From Christensenellaceae bacterium (GTDB lineage: Bacteria > Bacillota > Clostridia > Christensenellales > SZUA-584): DNA of 9,381 bases. The position numbers and the translations under genes were made by a program. Location: assembly GCA_012719815.1 (NCBI GenBank), contig JAAXZP010000260.1, forward strand, positions 1 to 9,381, given 5' to 3'. Below, one piece after another: positions 1-6,477 of the stretch; within the stretch, counting starts at the first letter, position 1; the number at the start of each line of letters is the position of its first letter. The notes beneath the pieces were generated by a model. That model was not told the DNA's origin and searched no databases. It saw only the letters and a list, made by a program, of their open reading frames with translations.

Positions 1-2
1 AT

Positions 3-1634
3 ATGGCACAGAAATATTCCGACAAAACCGCTCTTTTCTTCATGGGCGCGAAATTATCGTTCAGCAGGCTGATAGACATGATCGACCAGTGCGCGGCGGC
101 TTTCACGGCATACGGCATAAAACCGGGCGACTGCGTTCTGCAGTCCATGCCCAACGTGCCCAACGCGCTCCTCATTTTCTACGCGCTCAATAAGCTGGGC
201 GTGCGCGTGGCCATGACGCACCCGCTTTACTCTTCCACCGAGCTGGCTGAGTTTATACGGGAAACGAACAGCGTCTGGTGCGTCACGGTGGACATGTTCT
301 ACAACCGTTTCAAGGATATCCTGCGTCCGGATCAGAAGCTGCTGGTCACCCGCATATCCGATTTCCTGCCCGGCGCCAAGAAAGTCGCGTTCAACATCAT
401 CAAGGGCCGGCAGAACAGAATACCCGAAGACAGCCGGGTCATCTACTGGAAGGACTTCTTAAAGAAGGCCGAAGGCGTCGAATTCGCTTATCAGCGGCGG
501 ATCAACCCCGAGGAAGGCGCTGTGGTGCTGTTCTCCGGCGGCACGACCAACCTGCCCAAGGGCATCCTTTTGTCCTCATACAACTTCAACGCGCTGTCCT
601 CGTCCATCGCGCCGTTTTCCAATTTCACCAGCAACGACAGCGTCATCGCGATACTGCCGGTGTTCCACGGATTCGGCCTGGGCATCTGCATCCACAGCAT
701 ACTGTGCAACGGCGGCACGGTATACCTCGAGCCCAAGTTCAGCACCAAGATCTATATCGACAGCTTAAGAAAGCACCAGCCCACTTTCATCGCCGGCGTG
801 CCCACGATGTTCGAGGCCATGCTGCGCGACAAGAGCTTCTCCAAGGGGCGCTTCGACCGCCTGCGGGCCATTTACTGCGGCGGCGACAGCCTGTCGCCGG
901 AGCTCAAGGCGCGCTTCGACGAGCGGCTCTATGCGCAGGGCAGCAAGGTGGAGCTGGTGGAAGGCTACGGTCTCACCGAAACGGTAACGGGCTGCGTGCT
1001 GACGCCGCCGGGGCTTTACCGCAAGGGCGCCATCGGCGTGCCCATGCCCAACATGCTCGCCAAAATCGTGGATATCAATACCAAGGAAGAGCTGCCCTAC
1101 GGCGAAGTGGGCGAAATCGCGCTGGCAGGCCCCACGGTGATGCTGGAATACATCAACAACCCCGAGGAAACCGCCAAGACCATCCGCACGGACGAGCAGG
1201 GCATCCGCTGGCTGTACACCGGCGACATCGGCTATATGGACGAAGACGGCTACCTGTATTTCAAGAGCCGCGAGAAACGCATGCTCAAAGTTTCCGGCGT
1301 CAGCGTGTATCCCATGCAGGTGGAACAGGTGCTGGAATCGCACGAGCTGGTGTTCCGCGCATGCGTGGTGGGCGTGCCGGACGACTACCAGATGACCAGC
1401 GTCAAGGCTTACGTGGTGCTGGAAGACCCGTCAAAGGCGACGGACGAAACCAAACGGATACTGATCAAGCACTGCCAGAAACACCTCATCAAATGGAGCG
1501 TGCCACGCGCCATCGAGTTCAGAGACAAGCTCCCGACCACGCTGGTGGGCAAGGTGGAATACAGCGCTCTGGAGAAATCCCGCATCACGGCTGAGGACCT
1601 TATACTCGCAGAGGCTGAACAGGCGGAGCAATGA
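3..1634 (+). CDS. AMP-forming acyl-CoA ligase (ANL superfamily), probably 5'-partial
   Basis: This is an acyl-adenylate-forming enzyme that would activate a carboxylic acid, probably a fatty acid, with ATP and join it to CoA in the cytoplasm. Seen in the sequence: the phosphate-binding loop FSGGTTNLPKG (residues 177-187), the adenine-binding EGYGLTET (320-327), TGDIGYMDEDGY (406-417), the hinge region SREKRMLKVSGV (422-433), and a C-terminal LVGKVEY whose Lys517 fits the catalytic lysine of the small domain. The ATG at position 3 gives 543 residues, but the text there (QKYSDKTALFF) normally lies some 30-40 residues into such proteins and no ribosome site can be seen. The true start is therefore probably upstream of the window. 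The gene ends 21 bases before a strong terminator and faces the flippase gene. The acyl substrate cannot be read from the sequence. A luciferase-like, aryl or long-chain acyl ligase all remain possible. Confidence 0.9.
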   Translation: MAQKYSDKTALFFMGAKLSFSRLIDMIDQCAAAFTAYGIKPGDCVLQSMPNVPNALLIFYALNKLGVRVAMTHPLYSSTELAEFIRETNSVWCVTVDMFYNRFKDILRPDQKLLVTRISDFLPGAKKVAFNIIKGRQNRIPEDSRVIYWKDFLKKAEGVEFAYQRRINPEEGAVVLFSGGTTNLPKGILLSSYNFNALSSSIAPFSNFTSNDSVIAILPVFHGFGLGICIHSILCNGGTVYLEPKFSTKIYIDSLRKHQPTFIAGVPTMFEAMLRDKSFSKGRFDRLRAIYCGGDSLSPELKARFDERLYAQGSKVELVEGYGLTETVTGCVLTPPGLYRKGAIGVPMPNMLAKIVDINTKEELPYGEVGEIALAGPTVMLEYINNPEETAKTIRTDEQGIRWLYTGDIGYMDEDGYLYFKSREKRMLKVSGVSVYPMQVEQVLESHELVFRACVVGVPDDYQMTSVKAYVVLEDPSKATDETKRILIKHCQKHLIKWSVPRAIEFRDKLPTTLVGKVEYSALEKSRITAEDLILAEAEQAEQ

Positions 1635-1655
1635 GCCAGCCCGGGCAAAAACGGC

Positions 1656-1690
1656 GGGGGATTGGCGGCGAAAGCCCCGGTCCCCCTTTT
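1656..1690 (+). terminator. Strong intrinsic terminator between convergent genes
   Basis: GGGGGATTGG (1656-1665), a bulged C and GGC pair with GCC, CCGG and TCCCCC (ending at 1686) around a GAAA tetraloop (1670-1673). The stem has about 13 pairs including two G.T wobbles, and TTTT follows (1687-1690). It lies 21 bases after the ligase stop. Read on the - strand the same stem is followed, after GCCG, by TTTTT (complement of 1647-1651), so it may also stop transcripts from the flippase gene. Confidence 0.8.
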
Positions 1691-1711
1691 CGTTGCGGCC
1701 GTAAGCCTTTG

Positions 1712-3256
1712 TTACGCCGCCTGATGCCTGCGCGCCCGCGCCGACCTTACCAAGGATTTAAACCAGCGCACGTCGGCAGCGCTGAGGCTGCCCGTAAGAA
1801 AGAGCGCGCCGATGTACAGCGCAGTCAGCAGCGCGATTTTCACGGCCAGCGTCCATCCGCTGAGCACTGCGGGCAACAGCCGGAACAGCAGCACCACCAG
1901 CGAGCCGGATACCCCTGCGGCGAGCACCGGCGACACGATCCACTGCTGCACGTCGATGGAAGCGCGGCTCACCTTCAGCAGGCGGTGAAGGCTCAGCGTG
2001 GCGTTGAGTATCGCGCTGACATACAGTATGCCGATATAGGCAAAAAAACCGAACAAAGGTATCAGCAGCAGCACCAGCACGGTGCGGACGGCGTAGTCCA
2101 GCATGTTGATGTGCAGCGCGCGCATCTGCTGTCCCAGCCCGCTCATCATGGAGTCCACCACGAAATCCAGGTAAATCAGCGGCGTCAGCGGGGCCAGCAG
2201 CGTGAGCAGCCGGGCGACTTCCTCGTTTTGGTAGAGCAGCAGCCCGAAATCCCGCGCGAACGCGAGAAACACCGCGCACAAAAGCAGCGACAGCATCAAA
2301 GTCATCCGGAACACGCGCGCGAATATCGCGCGTATTTTTTCGGCGTCATTGAGCGCCCGCACGTGAGACACCTCGGGCAAAAGCATCGTGCCCACTGAGG
2401 TCAGCAGGCCGGACGGGAAGAACAGCACCGGCATCGTCATGCTCAGAAGGCCAAACTGCGACAGCGCCCCGGCGTGCGACAGCCCGTACTTCTCCAGCCC
2501 CCGCGGTATCAGTATGTTCTCCGCGGTGCGCAGCACGGAGCGAAGATTCGCGCTCGCCGCGATGGGCAGGGCGATGCGCACAAGCTGCCCCAGAACGCCC
2601 TTTTCGGGCTTTACGGGCAGGCCGCGCCGCTTCTCCAGCGCTACCATCACGAACGCATATATGCACGACGCCGCCTCGGATATCATGCACGCGAGTATCA
2701 CCGCGAGGCAGGCATATTCCAAACCGCGCGGCAGAAAAGCCTTGAGGATCAGCATCGATATCGCCACGCGTACCAGCTGCTCAAACACCATCTGGCTGGA
2801 GGGCTTAAAAACGCGCCGGATACCGATGAAATAGCCGCGCATGCAGGCGGACAGCGCCATGAATGGCAGCGCCGGCGCGAGCACCTTCAGCGATATCACC
2901 GTGCGGCGGTCGCCCAATAGCTGCACGCCGATGGGCTCCGCCAGCAGGTACAGCGCGCCGCCCACGGCAAGCCCCATCGCCGCCGCAAGCACCACCGCCT
3001 TGCGCAGCACGTCCGAGGTATAGCGCCCGCCGCTCTTTGCGATGGACTCCGCAATAAGGCGCGCCACCGTCACGCCCACGCCCGACGAAGCCAGCGTGCC
3101 CGCGAGTATGTAGACGGAGCTGATCAGCTGGTACAGGCCCATGCCTTCCGGCCCGATGGCGCCCGACAGCCACGCGACGAACCAGACGCTGATGAGGCTG
3201 AGCAATTGCGTCGTCAGCGTGAGTATCATTGTGTTGGCGAAGAAGCTCCTTTTCAT
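1712..3256 (-). CDS. SpoVB-like polysaccharide/lipid-linked precursor flippase (MOP/MATE fold)
   Basis: This is an integral membrane transporter of the MOP superfamily, which includes SpoVB, MurJ and Wzx proteins. In the family these flip lipid-linked cell-wall or polysaccharide precursors across the cytoplasmic membrane. SpoVB itself is needed for spore cortex synthesis. The 514 residues match the usual length of about 500-550 and are hydrophobic throughout, with a pattern fitting about 14 membrane helices. Family-like stretches are GPEGMGLYQL near the N-terminus, VTVARLIAE in helix 2-3, MRGYFIG before the first domain break, and a central RTAENILIPRGL followed by a proline-rich helix. The start ATG follows AAGGGGGT (3261-3268 on the complement) after 4 bases. 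The gene sits behind the terminator of the DUF2225 gene, so it should have its own promoter. I could not identify one with confidence. SpoVB paralogues are common in Firmicutes, so a role in sporulation is inferred and a vegetative polysaccharide role is equally possible. Confidence 0.85.
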   Translation of the reverse strand: MKRSFFANTMILTLTTQLLSLISVWFVAWLSGAIGPEGMGLYQLISSVYILAGTLASSGVGVTVARLIAESIAKSGGRYTSDVLRKAVVLAAAMGLAVGGALYLLAEPIGVQLLGDRRTVISLKVLAPALPFMALSACMRGYFIGIRRVFKPSSQMVFEQLVRVAISMLILKAFLPRGLEYACLAVILACMISEAASCIYAFVMVALEKRRGLPVKPEKGVLGQLVRIALPIAASANLRSVLRTAENILIPRGLEKYGLSHAGALSQFGLLSMTMPVLFFPSGLLTSVGTMLLPEVSHVRALNDAEKIRAIFARVFRMTLMLSLLLCAVFLAFARDFGLLLYQNEEVARLLTLLAPLTPLIYLDFVVDSMMSGLGQQMRALHINMLDYAVRTVLVLLLIPLFGFFAYIGILYVSAILNATLSLHRLLKVSRASIDVQQWIVSPVLAAGVSGSLVVLLFRLLPAVLSGWTLAVKIALLTALYIGALFLTGSLSAADVRWFKSLVRSARARRHQAA

Positions 3257-3365
3257 CCGTACCCCCTTGCGCCCTTCCCTCTAGATATATGAAGCGGGAA
3301 AGCCGCACAGACTAACGGCACGGACAGGTAAACGAATAAAAAACGCCGGAAATCCAAACGCAAAC

Positions 3366-3388
3366 AAAAAAGGCCCGCAATAGGCCTT
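3366..3388 (-). terminator. Intrinsic terminator after the cNMP-like/DUF2225 gene
   Basis: On the - strand AAGGCC (3388-3383) pairs with GGCCTT (3375-3370) across a 7-base loop, and the U-tract TTTTTT runs over 3371-3366. It begins 14 bases after the stop codon of the DUF2225 protein and separates that gene from the flippase gene. Confidence 0.75.
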
Positions 3389-3402
3389 CTTCACACGAAA
3401 TC

Positions 3403-4602
3403 TTACTGGTTAAGCGCCCTGGCTCCGCCTTCGCGGATCTCATACAAGCGGTTCTCGGCCTGGCGTTTCAACTGCGGCGCGCCGCCGCGGCTTATCTTAA
3501 CCTTGAAGAAGAAATCCCTCGCCTCGCGCAGATTCCCCAGCTTGTAATTCAGTTCCGCAATCACCAGGCAGAGCTGCTGGTCCTGCGACGCGGGAATGCT
3601 GATATTCTGGTAGGCGTACATGTAAGCGTCCAGCGCCTGCCGCGCCATACGCATTTCCATCTGGCTGTTGCCGGCGTCCTGGGACACCCGCGAGAGTTTG
3701 GCGTACAGCCTGCCGGTGATCAGCTGCGGCCTGGCAAAGCAATGCGGCGCGCAGTGCAGCGCAAGGTAATAGCCGGCAAACACCGAATCGGCATCCATCT
3801 CCTCGCCGAAGCGCAGGCTGCAGCCGGCCTTGATGTCCGCCAGCTCCTTCAGGAAGTCCGCGCCTGGCTTGCCGGGCTTGTCAAAAACGTCGGGCAGCGC
3901 GCTGTACAGGCAGTTCGGGCACGTGATAACCTCATAATACAGCGGCTCTATGTCCTTGTACCGCGGGCGCATGTCGCTGTCGATGCTCTTCAGCACCAGC
4001 TTTGACGTGCGCACGGCCAGGTGCTCAAAGCTCTGGCCGCATAGCGGGCACGTCGCGCTTTTCAGGAACAGGTGCTCGCGGTCAGCGTTGTTCATCGGCA
4101 AGGCGCAGACGCCGTGGCCTTCGGGGAACAGCGGGAAAACGCCGGCCGGTCCGGACGCGGCAGGTTTCGGCACCTTTTCCGCTGTCGCAGCCTGCGGCGC
4201 TTTGCTTACCGATGCCGCCGTCTCATGCTGCGGCATATCGTCAGCCGGCTCAGGCGCCGCATCGCGGCCGTGCAGCCGCGCGCACATGGCCCGGCACAGC
4301 TCGAAAACAAACGCGGGTTCCTCGCTGAAGAACGCCAACGCGCCGTCCCGCGGTATCGGCAGCACGGCAATATCCGTCAGCGCGACGACGGTAACCGGCT
4401 CGTCCTCCTGCAGAAACAGCGCGGCCTCCCCGAAAAAATCGCCGGGTTTCATTCGCCCGACCAGCCGGTGCTCGCCGGGCCGGCCCGAAATGACGCCGGC
4501 CTCGCCCTGAAAAAGTACGCGCATCACCGAGCCGTCCAGCACGGTGCCCTTCGGATATGTCACCAGACGCGATCTGTTTTTCAAAACCGATAAATCGATC
4601 AA
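3403..4602 (-). CDS. Cyclic-nucleotide-binding-like domain fused to DUF2225 zinc-ribbon protein, TTG start
   Basis: This is a 399-residue soluble protein of unknown function. Residues about 5-110 form a CRP-type beta-roll with the PGDFFGEAAL element (53-62). The arginine that contacts the cyclic phosphate in CRP is not present (EDEPVTVVA follows), so the ligand, if any, may not be cAMP. An Ala/Pro/Lys-rich linker spans about 113-155. The second half matches DUF2225: CPLCGQ (185-190) and CPNC (228-231) give four cysteines for a probable zinc ribbon, with SKLVLKSIDSDMRPRY and EPLYYEV between them. A helical TPR-like tail follows (about 300-390). There is no helix-turn-helix, so it is not a normal CRP/FNR regulator. 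The open frame continues upstream to an ATG at 4707, but that extension crosses a terminator. The TTG at 4602 has a perfect AGGAGG seven bases away and begins exactly at the domain, so I chose it. The role is unknown; a ligand-sensing scaffold is a guess. Confidence 0.85.
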   Translation of the reverse strand: MIDLSVLKNRSRLVTYPKGTVLDGSVMRVLFQGEAGVISGRPGEHRLVGRMKPGDFFGEAALFLQEDEPVTVVALTDIAVLPIPRDGALAFFSEEPAFVFELCRAMCARLHGRDAAPEPADDMPQHETAASVSKAPQAATAEKVPKPAASGPAGVFPLFPEGHGVCALPMNNADREHLFLKSATCPLCGQSFEHLAVRTSKLVLKSIDSDMRPRYKDIEPLYYEVITCPNCLYSALPDVFDKPGKPGADFLKELADIKAGCSLRFGEEMDADSVFAGYYLALHCAPHCFARPQLITGRLYAKLSRVSQDAGNSQMEMRMARQALDAYMYAYQNISIPASQDQQLCLVIAELNYKLGNLREARDFFFKVKISRGGAPQLKRQAENRLYEIREGGARALNQ

Positions 4603-4609
4603 AGCCCTG

Positions 4610-4615
4610 CCTCCT
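4610..4615 (-). promoter_or_regulatory. Ribosome binding site AGGAGG that fixes the TTG start
   Basis: On the - strand AGGAGG (within TCAGGAGG) lies seven bases before a TTG at 4602-4600 that is in frame with the DUF2225 protein. No comparable site precedes the in-frame ATGs further upstream (4707, and two inside the terminator hairpin region), so this site decides the start. Confidence 0.8.
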
Positions 4616-4620
4616 GAAAC

Positions 4621-4657
4621 AAAAAAACCGATGATGCTTTCCATCTCATACATCGGT
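4621..4657 (-). terminator. Intrinsic terminator after the alkaline phosphatase gene
   Basis: On the - strand ACCGATG (4657-4651), a bulged T and ATG pair with CAT and CATCGGT (ending at 4627) around a 10-base loop. A run of seven T (4627-4621) follows. The 5' side is preceded by AAAAAAG, so the stem could lengthen by A-T pairs and could also work on the + strand. It lies 46 bases past the phosphatase stop and just before the ribosome site of the DUF2225 gene. Confidence 0.8.
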
Positions 4658-4703
4658 CTTTTTTGCCAGGTCTTTAAGCGGCAGGTAAAGTTATTTGTCA
4701 GCG

Positions 4704-6275
4704 TCATGACGCGGCCCGCTGCGAATCAGCCTCAAGCCCCAGCGCCTGCACCAGCCGGCCAAAAAGCTCGGTGTTGTGGTAAAAGCCGCAGAAATGCTCC
4801 GCCCCCGCGCCCATGGCATACACGGGCACAGGCAGGCCGGTGTGCGCGTATGTCGTCCAGCCGACGCCCGCCTTATTGCCAAGTATGCGCGTCAGCGTCA
4901 CAGTCAGCGGATCGTAGCTGCCGTACAAAAGGTCCGTCCATTCATCGCCCGCGCTCCCGCCTTTGGTCGCAGCGAAAGCCTCCTCGATAAGCCCGTATTC
5001 CCGGCTGCTCAGCACCAGTGCCTTGCTTTTCGCCTTGGACGCGTCGCTTTTCGGATACAGCCCGAAATACTGCCCGATCACCGGCATCATGCCGTCCAGC
5101 GTCATCTCCGGGTTCTCTTTCAGCATACCGGCAGCGATGTCCTTGAACAGCGAATACGACACCTTCTGATGCTTAAGCAGCCCCATTTCAGTCGCATAGG
5201 CCGTCGCCGCGTAGCCGACGGACATGCCGCCCGTCTCATGGTCCGCCGTGACGACGATCAGCGTCTCGTCCGGGTGCGCGCTGGCGAAATCCACGGCCAC
5301 CTGCACGGCGTCCGCAAACGCCAGCACTTCCTGAACAGTGGTGGCGGCATCGTTGGCGTGGCACGACCAGTCAATTTTGCCGCCCTCGCACATTAAGAAA
5401 AAGCCGTCTTCGCCATCCAGCACGCGGATGCCCGCCGAAACAAAATCGGCCAGCGTCACGTCGCCCTCTTTCGCGTCGATGGCAAAAGGCAGCGCGCCGA
5501 GCTTGGCGAGTGTGGGACTCACCGCGTACACCTTGCCGGAGCCGCTGCCCAGCGCCTCGATCTCCGCCCGCGTGTCCGCGATGGCATATCCCGCGTCCTC
5601 GAACAGCTTATAGTCCTTTGATATGTTGTCATTTTCCGACCTGGTATAGATACCGCCGCCGCCGAAGTATTCAAAGCCGCTGTCCGCCATCTGCCGCGCA
5701 ATTTCGGCGTAATCGGTGCGCGAGCCGGTATGTGCGTAAAACGCGGCGGGCGTGGCGTTGTTGAGCGTCACCGAACTTACGATGCCCACCTTTTTGCCGG
5801 CAGCGTGCGCCAGCTCCGCGACGGACGGCGCGCTTTTCCCGTCCGCCGTCAGCCCCAGCATGCCCGTCTTGGTGCGAACGCCGCAGGCAATCGCGGTGCC
5901 GGAAGAAGCGGAATCGGGTATCGCCGATGTCTCGTTGTAGGTATCCACAATAGCGGTAACGGGAAACTGCGTGAAGTTGAACCGGCCCGGCCGGATGTCG
6001 CCGGATTTGTCGCTGCCGCTGAAATACTGCGCGGCGTTAATTTGCGCGAGCGACATGCCGTCGCCGATAAACAGGAAAACGTATTTGGGCGCCGCCGCAT
6101 CAGGAACAGGCGCCGCGGAAGCCGACGGAACAAGCGGCAGCGTTTCCGCAGGCATGAGGGACACCGTCGCGGCAGGCTCAGCGGTGACGGACGGCTTCGG
6201 GAGCGGCGCGCAACCCGCCAGCGCCAAAGCAGCCATCACCAGAGCCGCAATCACAATCAGCCGCCTGTGTTTCAT
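4704..6275 (-). CDS. Alkaline phosphatase (PhoA family), secreted lipoprotein
   Basis: This is a metal-dependent phosphomonoesterase, probably anchored on the outer face of the membrane to free phosphate from organic esters. The N-terminus is a lipoprotein signal: MKHRR, a hydrophobic stretch, then LAGC with the lipidated Cys at 22. A Pro/Ala/Ser-rich tether follows to about residue 62. The catalytic core has the family motifs in order: FIGDGM with metal ligand Asp72, IPDSASSGTA with nucleophile Ser122, NNATPAAFYAH (172-182), EGGKIDWSCH with Glu297, Asp302 and His306, TADHETGG with Asp345 and His346, and TYAHTG with His478. Length is 523 residues, complete. The start ATG follows AAAGGGGGT after seven bases, and an extended -10 promoter lies 41 bases upstream. 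Compared with E. coli PhoA (family knowledge), the Asp153 position is Asn173 and the Lys328 position is Trp303. It is flanked by terminators on both sides and is probably monocistronic. I found no clear Pho box, so phosphate control is unproven. Confidence 0.93.
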   Translation of the reverse strand: MKHRRLIVIAALVMAALALAGCAPLPKPSVTAEPAATVSLMPAETLPLVPSASAAPVPDAAAPKYVFLFIGDGMSLAQINAAQYFSGSDKSGDIRPGRFNFTQFPVTAIVDTYNETSAIPDSASSGTAIACGVRTKTGMLGLTADGKSAPSVAELAHAAGKKVGIVSSVTLNNATPAAFYAHTGSRTDYAEIARQMADSGFEYFGGGGIYTRSENDNISKDYKLFEDAGYAIADTRAEIEALGSGSGKVYAVSPTLAKLGALPFAIDAKEGDVTLADFVSAGIRVLDGEDGFFLMCEGGKIDWSCHANDAATTVQEVLAFADAVQVAVDFASAHPDETLIVVTADHETGGMSVGYAATAYATEMGLLKHQKVSYSLFKDIAAGMLKENPEMTLDGMMPVIGQYFGLYPKSDASKAKSKALVLSSREYGLIEEAFAATKGGSAGDEWTDLLYGSYDPLTVTLTRILGNKAGVGWTTYAHTGLPVPVYAMGAGAEHFCGFYHNTELFGRLVQALGLEADSQRAAS

Positions 6276-6316
6276 ATGCGTTACCCCCTTTGCCCGGCCT
6301 GCGCCGTTGCCACCAT

Positions 6317-6343
6317 ATTATACCATCAGGGCATTATATTCAA
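6317..6343 (-). promoter_or_regulatory. Promoter of the alkaline phosphatase gene (extended -10)
   Basis: On the - strand TATAAT (6322-6317) is preceded directly by TGG, giving an extended -10 TGGTATAAT. TTGAAT (6343-6338) lies 15 bases further up, a short spacer for a -35 but acceptable with an extended -10. A second TATAAT overlaps that -35 (6338-6333). The -10 ends 41 bases before the phosphatase ATG. This is a sigma-A-type match by eye only. Confidence 0.6.
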
Positions 6344-6416
6344 CCTGCTTTGATGTGCGCCATCAGTTAACTTTATGCACCAGCCATCCGCCGCCATGCC
6401 ACAAGCACAATACCGG

Positions 6417-6451
6417 AAAACGCAAAAGGGCCGCGCCCTTGGGCGAAGCCC
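6417..6451 (-). terminator. Intrinsic terminator of the ABC exporter operon
   Basis: On the - strand two hairpins follow the exporter stop codon. The first is GGGC-TTC-GCCC (6451-6441). The second, abutting it, is AAGGGC-GCG-GCCCTT (6440-6426). An interrupted T-rich stretch follows (TTTTGCGTTTT, to 6417). The broken U-tract makes it weaker than the other terminators here. The remaining 140 bases to the phosphatase ATG hold its promoter and an 8-base palindrome AGTTAACT (6365-6372), but no gene I can support. Confidence 0.6.
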
Positions 6452-6477
6452 GATAATGCTTCTCAAACCCGACGCCC

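Noticed and set aside
278..1594. 438-codon + frame inside the ligase gene
   Set aside because: It is an Arg/His/Gly-rich shadow in another frame of a gene with intact motifs, with no domain of its own.
1631..2398. + strand frame starting at the ligase stop (ATGA-like overlap)
   Set aside because: It crosses the terminator and then runs antisense to the flippase. Its product is Gln/His/Arg-rich low complexity. The overlap with the stop is coincidence.
3276..3300. CATATATCT upstream of the flippase as a sporulation sigma-E/K -10 box
   Set aside because: The -10 match is partial and no -35 element is found at the right distance, so it is not strong enough to call.
3742..4593. + strand frames opposite the DUF2225 gene
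   Set aside because: Compositionally shadow-like, no ribosome site or domain, and fully antisense to a gene with conserved cysteines and domain structure.
4704..4707. ATGA overlap between the phosphatase stop and a start of the DUF2225 gene as translational coupling
   Set aside because: A terminator and a perfect ribosome site with TTG start lie downstream, so the overlap is most likely accidental.
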